17,576 nucleotides of DNA from Phoronis ovalis (Eukaryota; Phoronida; Phoronidae). The stretch is taken from NCBI GenBank assembly GCA_028565635.1, contig JAOXYB010020338.1, forward strand, positions 1-17,576, given 5' to 3'. The notes below the pieces were generated by a model. It was not told the DNA's origin and made no database searches. It saw nothing but the letters and a program-made list of their open reading frames with translations. Both the position numbers and the translations under genes were made by a program. Position 1 is the first letter of the stretch, and every line of letters begins with the position of its first letter. Of the stretch, positions 12,901-15,671 are shown in pieces.

Positions 12901-14254
12901 TTGAAAATGTATTCTTAATCGTTTTTGTATTTTTATATTTTTACCTCTAGAATTGATTAATGTGATCTTTGCACCAATTTCATTTGTTTTTGGTAAAGAA
13001 ACACACATGTTACAAATTGTGTAATTTTGTTAATACAAACATCAACATTTAGTCTTTGTTGTTTTATTCTAAAGCCTGCACTATAGAGACTATAGAGACT
13101 ATAGAGACTATATATACAGACTATAGAGACTATACAGACTATAGAGACTATACAGACTATAGAGACTATACAGACTATAGTTTGCTTTATCTTATAAAAC
13201 AAAGGCAAACACTGCATTCTTTAATCCACTTTTGTTACTCACACATTGTGCTGTTATGTCCTTATCTTAAAAACATAGTCTCAACTCATGTATTACTAGC
13301 AACGTGTTTTTGCATTTACTAGTATAGTTCAGTAGGTTGCGCTAACTGGCACATAACTTATCCATAACACAAATGGCTTAAAAAGCACTTGGCAGACTAG
13401 ATTTATCAGTGTTATACTTGCTTTATAAACCACAATCTAACAGCACGTCTGCTGCATTTTAGATATGGGGGAGGCTCATTTTCTTTCTCTAATATCATCA
13501 CTGGCATAACAGAATCGTTTAACACAGAATTTGATCTAGAGCAGGTATGTAGGACTTCATTTATTTGTACGACTGATTTAAAGGATACCAGTGTCCTGAT
13601 ATAAATGTTTAGTGGACACTGGTCACCGGCAAGCTTTACTATGAAAAATAAATCAGCGTTCGCATTATTTACGTTGTGTTACATGTATGAAGGAATCTCC
13701 GCCTTCGGTAAAAATGTTCAGGTGCAGAGACAAATATTCTTATTTCATGGTAATGTACATATGGACACACCTGTTTAGACAGTACCAATGAATTTTTATA
13801 TATATAGTTACATATATTTTGCTTAATTTCTTTAATTTCGGACCCTATAATCACAATTTGAGATCGAACAAATGTTTTTTTAGTTGCATGTTTTGATACG
13901 ATGTAGGTGATAAATTATGAAAATCGGGCATCAATGTACATGTACATGGACAAAACATCCGTAAACAAGACCTATATTTATTAAATTACTGAGGTTAAAT
14001 TTAGTATGGGATATATTACATGTATATTCCCTAGGAAATTAAAAAATTGTTACGTAATTCAATTGCAATAAGCATACTAATATTTTTACATTTTGTTCCA
14101 GTTGGAAGCATTCGTAAATAAATATCCAAATCTAGGATCCGGCCAGCGGGCAGCTGAACAGGCTATAGAAAAGACCAAAGCAAATATAAAATGGATGCAA
14201 GAAAACGAGAATCGTATTGGTGAATGGTTAAAAATGGCTTCTGAGCAACAGTAA
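523..14254 (+). CDS. M1-family zinc aminopeptidase, aminopeptidase N type (19 exon positions, 5' partial)
   Basis: The predicted enzyme is a membrane ectopeptidase that removes N-terminal residues from peptides. Joining 523-985, one exon 2, 2353-2591, 2967-3121, 3626-3739, 4449-4583, 4835-4900, 5191-5256, 6007-6185, 6701-6795, 7247-7383, 7633-7688, 7935-8085, 8782-8861, 9236-9355, 9543-9710, 10150-10290, one exon 18 and one exon 19 keeps a single open frame of about 916-918 residues. Visible features are a Thr/Pro stalk (1-25), domain I from RLPTDLNP (26 on), GAMEN (297-301), HELAH (333-337) with E356 18 residues later, Y419 and GYYKVNYD. Cysteines 709/716 and 749/785 match the two domain IV disulfide spacings of mammalian ANPEP. 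Mammalian ANPEP has about 967 residues, so roughly 50-70 N-terminal residues, including the signal anchor, lie upstream. Exons 2, 18 and 19 have alternative copies. Orthology to ANPEP rather than a lineage-specific M1 paralogue is not settled, so no symbol is given. Confidence 0.95.
986..1772 (+). other. Intron 1 with TTTG microsatellite
   Basis: This intron runs from GTAAGT to CTTCTAG. It contains a TTA-rich stretch near 1250-1270 and a (TTTG)n-like microsatellite at about 1357-1408. The hydrophobic open frame at 1080-1319 is low-complexity intron sequence, not a gene. I found no further copy of exon 2 here. Confidence 0.8.
1773..1928 (+). CDS. Exon 2a: alternative copy of the substrate-binding-loop exon
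   Basis: The exon is 156 nt and enters and leaves in phase 2, exactly like exon 2b. It encodes [19 protein letters not shown] and continues to MPRYEEESR. By eye, 35 of 52 residues match exon 2b. The conserved [15 protein letters not shown] core is intact, but the S1-loop positions 161-163 are L-L-A rather than Q-M-Q. Acceptor CTTCTAG and donor GTAAGG are both good. Only 47 nt separate it from exon 2b, so splicing 2a to 2b is probably sterically blocked and the two are probably mutually exclusive. If both were spliced in, the frame would stay open with 52 extra residues. Confidence 0.88.
1976..2131 (+). CDS. Exon 2b: canonical copy of the substrate-binding-loop exon
   Basis: This 156-nt exon is in the same phase as 2a. 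It encodes [19 protein letters not shown] and continues to [10 protein letters not shown]161-M-Q163 matches the Gln-Met-Gln of mammalian ANPEP at the substrate N-terminus/S1 site. Sequons NFT and NIT are present, and the NIT is absent from 2a. The acceptor is TTTTTGCAG and the donor is GTATTA. This copy looks like the ancestral, catalytically standard version. Confidence 0.93.
2353..2591 (+). CDS. Exon 3: end of domain I
   Basis: The exon encodes residues 208-286, with split codons at both ends. It starts with [20 protein letters not shown] and continues to [10 protein letters not shown], the conserved end of the M1 N-terminal domain. Four sequons (NTT, NQT, NIT, NVT) indicate a glycosylated ectodomain. 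The acceptor is TTGTTCTAG and the donor is GTGAGC. Confidence 0.94.
2967..3121 (+). CDS. Exon 4: GAMEN and HELAH catalytic motifs
   Basis: The exon encodes residues 288-338, from [16 protein letters not shown] to SHELAHQ. GAMEN (297-301) is the exopeptidase motif that binds the free amino group of the substrate. HELAH (333-337) supplies zinc ligands H333 and H337 and the general base E334. The acceptor is TTTTCAG and the donor GTAAGA. It ends in phase 0, so the motif continues directly into exon 5. Confidence 0.97.
3122..3625 (+). other. Intron 4
   Basis: This AT-rich intron has no recognisable coding sequence or repeat family. It contains a perfect 14-bp palindrome, CTCTACATGTAGAG, at 3168-3181. 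It ends with TATTTTACAG. Confidence 0.75.
3626..3739 (+). CDS. Exon 5: third zinc ligand
   Basis: The exon encodes residues 339-376. [20 protein letters not shown] provides E356, the third zinc ligand, exactly 18 residues after H337, as in the HExxH-x18-E signature of clan MA(E), family M1. The exon is phase 0 at both ends, 38 codons long, and has donor GTATAA. Confidence 0.97.
4005..4430. mobile_element. MITE-like element with 8-bp target-site duplication, inside intron 5
   Basis: A 410-bp element (4013-4422) is flanked by perfect 8-bp direct repeats CTCACAAT (4005-4012 and 4423-4430). Its ends are inverted repeats: 4013-4032 matches the reverse complement of 4403-4422 at 17 of 20 positions, sharing gtactcaaggt. 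The interior holds about eight copies of a CAATCCAA core followed by T-rich sequence, often as GTAGCAATCCAAA. No transposase is encoded; the open frame at 4048-4257 comes from the repeats. An 8-bp duplication fits hAT, P or Merlin-like transposons, but the terminal sequence does not let me choose. Confidence 0.8.
4449..4583 (+). CDS. Exon 6: transition-state tyrosine
   Basis: The exon encodes residues 377-421 and ends in RISYAK. Y419 sits in the conserved Y-x-K-G-A context, completed by GAS at the start of exon 7. This is the M1 tyrosine that stabilises the tetrahedral intermediate. The acceptor is TTTTTTAG and the donor GTTTGT; both ends are phase 0. Confidence 0.95.
4835..4900 (+). CDS. Exon 7: catalytic-domain helix
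   Basis: This 22-codon exon (residues 422-443), [20 protein letters not shown] then LS, continues the Y-x-K-G-A motif into the helix that follows it in M1 enzymes. The acceptor is TATTTACAG and the donor GTGAGT; both ends are phase 0. Confidence 0.95.
5191..5256 (+). CDS. Exon 8, ending at a probable GC donor
   Basis: This 22-codon exon (residues 444-465) reads [20 protein letters not shown] then TQ. The best match to the family ends at CAG 5256, followed by GCAAGA, a near-consensus GC splice donor. A poorer GT donor, AAT|GTAAAA, lies 9 nt downstream (exon end 5265); it also keeps the frame and would add Ala-Arg-Asn. Confidence 0.9.
5257..6006 (+). other. Intron 8 (750 bp, probable GC-AG intron)
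   Basis: The intron starts with GCAAGA and ends with ATCTTTAG. It is AT-rich, and I see no coding sequence, tandem repeat or extra exon copy in it. Confidence 0.65.
6007..6185 (+). CDS. Exon 9: end of catalytic domain into domain III
   Basis: The exon encodes residues 466-524 plus two bases of the Asn codon 525. [20 protein letters not shown] is the conserved DxWTxQxGFPV block linking the catalytic domain to the beta-sandwich domain III. The acceptor is CTTTAG and the donor GTAAGT. Confidence 0.96.
6186..6700 (+). other. Intron 9
   Basis: This AT-rich intron shows no coding sequence or recognisable repeat. It runs from donor GTAAGT to acceptor TTCTTCTAG. Confidence 0.75.
6701..6795 (+). CDS. 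Exon 10: domain III
   Basis: Residues 525-556 read [18 protein letters not shown] and continue to MHKAVAT. TWxIPFTYTS is the typical M1 domain III strand. The exon ends at 6795 before GTACGA in phase 1, which matches the two completing bases of exon 11. Confidence 0.9.
6796..7246 (+). other. Intron 10
   Basis: No coding sequence is supported here. The open frame 6867-7079 is an AT-rich intron reading. TATCTAAAGTATCTAAA is imperfectly repeated at about 7180-7220. Confidence 0.7.
7247..7383 (+). CDS. Exon 11: domain III end, GYYKVNYD motif
   Basis: The exon encodes residues 558-602. [17 protein letters not shown] is the strongly conserved G-Y-Y-R/K-V-N-Y-D block leading into alpha-helical domain IV. 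The acceptor is TTGTAATAG and the donor GTAAGT; it ends in phase 0. Confidence 0.96.
7633..7688 (+). CDS. Exon 12: start of domain IV
   Basis: This short exon (residues 603-620 plus AG of 621) reads [18 protein letters not shown]. The [10 protein letters not shown] block is a hallmark of the start of M1 domain IV. The acceptor is AATTGCAG and the donor GTACGT. Confidence 0.96.
7935..8085 (+). CDS. Exon 13: domain IV
   Basis: The exon encodes residues 622-671, from [20 protein letters not shown] through [14 protein letters not shown] to YGYYE. The YLxxExDYLPWxAALxxL pattern is typical of animal APN enzymes. The acceptor is AATGACTAG (weak pyrimidine tract) and the donor GTAATT. Confidence 0.95.
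8086..8781 (+). other. Intron 13 with CCA repeat and poly-G run
   Basis: This non-coding intron carries a CAC/CCA-type short repeat at about 8313-8332 and a run of 13 G at 8399-8411. I saw no extra exon copy. It ends in a T tract and TTTTAG. Confidence 0.75.
8782..8861 (+). CDS. Exon 14: domain IV
   Basis: Residues 672-697 plus CA of codon 698 read [20 protein letters not shown] and so on to HLD. The YMLKQIxPLYDxxGW pattern matches M1 domain IV. The acceptor follows a nine-T tract and the donor is GTAAGT. Confidence 0.95.
8862..9235 (+). other. Intron 14
   Basis: This AT-rich intron runs from GTAAGT to CTTGTAG. I see no coding sequence, structured RNA or repeat in it. Confidence 0.75.
9236..9355 (+). 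CDS. Exon 15: domain IV, first disulfide pair
   Basis: The exon encodes residues 699-737. [20 protein letters not shown] contains C709 and C716, seven apart like the first domain IV disulfide of mammalian ANPEP. NAS is a possible sequon. The acceptor is CCTTGTAG and the donor GTAAGA. Confidence 0.95.
9543..9710 (+). CDS. Exon 16: domain IV, second disulfide pair
   Basis: The exon encodes residues 739-793. It includes [26 protein letters not shown] and [15 protein letters not shown]749 and C785 are 36 apart, the spacing of the second domain IV disulfide of ANPEP. The acceptor is TTTTTCAG and the donor GTAGCA (weak). Confidence 0.96.
9711..10149 (+). other. Intron 16
   Basis: I see no coding sequence, duplicate exon or clear repeat. 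The intron ends with ATTTTACTTTAG. Confidence 0.75.
10150..10290 (+). CDS. Exon 17: domain IV, last constitutive exon
   Basis: The exon encodes residues 795-840 plus TC of codon 841. It includes [14 protein letters not shown] and [14 protein letters not shown], the conserved RxQDA...WDFV repeat region of domain IV. Donor GTAAGT at 10291 can pair in the correct phase with any of three downstream exon-18 copies. Confidence 0.96.
10291..10904 (+). other. Intron between exon 17 and exon 18a
   Basis: No plus-strand exon is seen. The segment 10390-10580 has a somewhat more even base composition than the surrounding intron and an open minus-strand frame (10386-10583). I recognise no family in it; it may be an old repeat. 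Confidence 0.55.
10905..10986 (+). CDS. Exon 18a: divergent alternative copy of the penultimate coding exon
   Basis: This 82-nt exon has phase 2 entry and phase 0 exit, identical to exons 18b and 18c. It has a strong acceptor (GATTTTCAG) and donor GTACAT. It encodes [20 protein letters not shown] then SIVEYEE. Only five or six of 27 residues match 18b or 18c (N10, T16, F19 and N20 match both), but the hydrophobic spacing agrees. The Gly-rich YGxG start is replaced by charged TEHN. No partner terminal exon was found directly downstream, so it would have to splice to 12643 or 14102. It could be a functional third choice or a decaying copy; the open frame and intact sites favour function. Confidence 0.6.
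10987..11986 (+). other. 1.0-kb intron between exons 18a and 18b
   Basis: The open frames here are short, and none shows a family pattern. A terminal-exon copy belonging to 18a was looked for and not found. Only a very weak resemblance (LQE... after AAAAG at 11421-11425) occurs, without a pyrimidine tract. The rest is AT-rich intron. Confidence 0.6.
11987..12068 (+). CDS. Exon 18b: alternative penultimate exon, proximal pair
   Basis: This 82-nt exon encodes [20 protein letters not shown] then TEFDLQQ (residues 842-868). It matches the domain [12 protein letters not shown]-like block of animal APNs and shares 20 of 27 residues with 18c. The acceptor is AATTTGCAG and the donor GTGAGA. It is followed by its own terminal exon, 19a. 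Combining it with another exon-18 copy would shift the frame. Confidence 0.93.
12069..12642 (+). other. Intron between 18b and 19a
   Basis: This AT-rich intron has a run of 13 C at 12350-12362 and a short imperfect repeat of CCGATC(T/C)GGTATA at about 12234-12260. It holds no coding sequence. Confidence 0.75.
12643..12789 (+). CDS. Exon 19a: proximal alternative terminal coding exon
   Basis: The exon encodes 48 residues then TAA, starting [20 protein letters not shown], with [12 protein letters not shown] in the middle and ending WLKDRAY. This is the conserved C-terminal helix of APN (GSGxRAxxQAIEKTxxNIKW). The acceptor is TATCATATAG. By eye about 55-60 percent of residues match exon 19b, with the C-terminal tail differing (KDRAY against KMASEQQ). 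Confidence 0.94.
   Translation, partial: LREFKDKYPDLGSGSRAFDQAIEKTQSNIKWMNDNEERIGMWLKDRAY
12790..13462 (+). other. 3' UTR of the proximal isoform and intergenic/intronic spacer
   Basis: After the exon 19a stop there is no AATAAA or ATTAAA up to exon 18c. The closest polyadenylation-signal variants are AATACA (13032-13037), followed by a GT-rich tract (AGTCTTTGTTGTTTTATT), and TATAAA (13193-13198). For the distal isoform this stretch is intron. It also contains the 9-bp minisatellite. Confidence 0.65.
13080..13180. repeat. 9-bp minisatellite (ACTATAGAG / ACTATACAG)
   Basis: About eleven 9-bp units, ACTATAGAG and ACTATACAG, alternate in the 3' half to form an 18-bp higher-order repeat. One unit is expanded (ACTATATATACAG). 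Each unit contains CTATA, and many contain the self-complementary CTATAG. Because the unit is a multiple of 3, both strands stay open in translation, which explains the spurious open frames at 13056-13322 (+) and 12957-13217 (-). Confidence 0.95.
13463..13544 (+). CDS. Exon 18c: alternative penultimate exon, distal pair
   Basis: This 82-nt exon encodes [20 protein letters not shown] then TEFDLEQ. It has the same phases as 18a and 18b and 20 of 27 residues identical to 18b. Of the three copies it is closest to the mammalian ANPEP block. The acceptor is GCATTTTAG and the donor GTATGT. It pairs with terminal exon 19b. Confidence 0.94.
13545..14101 (+). other. Intron between 18c and 19b
   Basis: This AT-rich intron has TGTACATGTACATG at about 13935-13950. 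I see no coding sequence in it. It ends with TTTTGTTCCAG. Confidence 0.75.
14102..14254 (+). CDS. Exon 19b: distal alternative terminal coding exon
   Basis: The exon encodes 50 residues then TAA. It starts [20 protein letters not shown], contains [20 protein letters not shown] and ends [10 protein letters not shown]. It is the C-terminal helix of the APN fold and fully alignable with exon 19a. A canonical polyadenylation signal follows 73 nt after the stop codon. Confidence 0.95.
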   Translation: MEAFVNKYPNLGSGQRAAEQAIEKTKANIKWMQENENRIGEWLKMASEQQ

Positions 14255-14326
14255 AGCCAATGTACATGCATAATAACACATATCAACATTTTAATTTTTA
14301 ATTCTTCATTTTAATGACTCGGTCTG

Positions 14327-14332
14327 AATAAA
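14327..14332 (+). promoter_or_regulatory. Polyadenylation signal AATAAA for the distal isoform
   Basis: AATAAA lies 73 nt after the exon 19b stop and is followed by T-rich and TGTG-containing sequence (TTTATCATTGTGCATTTTTT). It is the first canonical signal after either stop codon. Confidence 0.85.
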
Positions 14333-14606
14333 GTTTATCATTGTGCATTTTTTATCAAACTGACACTTTTCCACTCAAATGATGCTAAATTAGGATGTTT
14401 TCAATTGTATAACTTAAATTTAATCATATTTAAAAACTAATAGTTTTTTGGCTTTCCAAATTTCAATTTTATATATAATTTCTATTTGCATTACTAAAAT
14501 GATTAATTTATTGATAGTTTTGTTATAAATGAATAGGTAAGATAAACATTGCCAGCTAGCAATATATTACAGCCTCAAACAATAAGTAGACAGGAACTTC
14601 GTTCAA
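14333..14606 (+). other. AT-rich spacer downstream of the gene
   Basis: I see no coding sequence, RNA gene or repeat beyond AT-rich low complexity between the gene's poly(A) signal and the piggyBac-like remnant. Confidence 0.6.
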
Positions 14607-15413
14607 GATTGTTTAGAAAAAGGAGTATACAAAGTCAGAAATAGGAAAACTGGAGGGAAAACTAGAGTGCAGAAATGAGATTTATATTGTTCGAGACCAA
14701 GGAATTGAAGTATATAAGTGGAAAGAAAGTGAAGTTGGAAGTAGTATACATAAAATGATGTTTCCTGTCGTATTAAAGTATACTAGATATTGCTATATAA
14801 CCGAAATGTTGGGCGAAGTAGTAAAGACAGTGTTAACTATTGTGCTACGTTGATTAGATGTACTTAAAGTGACAGAAAAAATAATTTACGAAACGCACAA
14901 TGAATTTTTACAAATAGAAAAAATCGTGAGAACAGTGTTGTTTCTGCACTACATATACATGACTGGCTACAGATATGGATAACAGTGTTCGATATTTGTC
15001 TGTGTATATATGATACTGTTTCTACAAATTTGTGAATCAAAAAAGGAAAATGCAGTACCACTTGTTGCACTTCATGAAATTGTTATTGCAACAATTAATT
15101 GCTTTGCTCAGAACTTTAACGGCAAAATGTCCACGACTATGATTCTGAAGTTCAAGAAGTAACTGAAAAACTTGCTTGAACTATTGATGATAATTACTTG
15201 ACTCACCTACAATTATCTGGTATTTTAACATGAAGACTGATTAAATCGAACCCCGGGTGAAAGATGCGTCTAAGCGATCTAAATATGAACCTAGGGGTAC
15301 TATGTATTCAGTCAGAACAATAACACGGTTATAATAATGTACGGTGAAATGTTATCTCTAAAGTGTGTACAATGTTATGAACAGAAACTAAAATACGAAG
15401 TAAAGTTAATAAA
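14607..15413 (+). pseudogene. Degenerate piggyBac-like transposase remnant (tentative)
   Basis: Short pieces in shifting frames appear in the order expected of the C-terminal half of a piggyBac-family transposase. They are: CLEKGVYKVRNRK (frame of 14607); after a frameshift, a piece with VYKWKE (14719-14721 is the Trp codon) and SSIHK; then MLGEVVKT (from 14806), resembling the MGGVDK block; then an R-T-(L)-K-like piece near 14853. Much further on, a Cys-rich piece, LKCVQCYEQ (about 15340-15390), is followed by AATAAA at 15408-15413. Stops and frameshifts break every piece, so nothing is functional. The link between the parts is inference from remembered family patterns. Confidence 0.4.
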
Positions 15414-15567
15414 ATTTCTGTTTCATTTTTCATTATGACATATCGATAGTGTTAGACTGTGAGTTGAACGGGGATTTGCAAAAAAAGAAGAACAGCACTT
15501 TTATACTTTTAACAGGAGGGCTAGGAAACTAATTTTTGGACAATTAATGTTAGTCAGCATTCATCGT

Positions 15568-15662
15568 GGCTCCATGGCTTAGTTGGTTAAAGCGCCTGTC
15601 TAGTAATGTAATATCTACACGTAGAAAACAGGAGATCGCGAGTTCGAATCTCGCTGGGGCCT
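15568..15662 (+). tRNA. tRNA-Thr (anticodon AGT) with a 21-nt intron
   Basis: The cloverleaf is complete. Acceptor GGCTCCA pairs with TGGGGCC, and the discriminator T is at 15662. The D-stem is GCTT/AAGC with GG in the loop. The anticodon stem is CCTGT/ACAGG, and the T-arm is GCGAG-TTCGAAT-CTCGC. The anticodon AGT is 15602-15604. A 21-nt insert (15606-15626) lies exactly between positions 37 and 38, where eukaryotic tRNA introns always sit. It can fold into a small TCTA/TAGA hairpin. A T run at 15665-15671 is a good RNA polymerase III terminator. The CCA end is not encoded, as expected for a eukaryote. Confidence 0.93.
15606..15626 (+). other. Intron of the tRNA-Thr gene
   Basis: These 21 nt follow nucleotide A37 and precede A38 of the anticodon loop. 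Removing them restores a standard seven-base loop, CTAGTAA, closed by the CCTGT/ACAGG stem. Confidence 0.9.
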
Positions 15663-15664
15663 TG

Positions 15665-15671
15665 TTTTTTT
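15665..15671 (+). terminator. RNA polymerase III T-run terminator
   Basis: Seven T in a row start three bases after the tRNA 3' end. Confidence 0.85.

Noticed and set aside
12957-13322. Open frames on both strands with repeated TDYRDY / IVSIVC
   Set aside because: They are by-products of the 9-bp minisatellite, whose unit length keeps all copies in frame.
11987-13544. The second terminal exon pair as the pseudogene end of a neighbouring gene copy
   Set aside because: Both pairs have intact frames, splice sites and stops, and no other duplicated exons (3-17) occur between them, so an internal exon duplication fits better.
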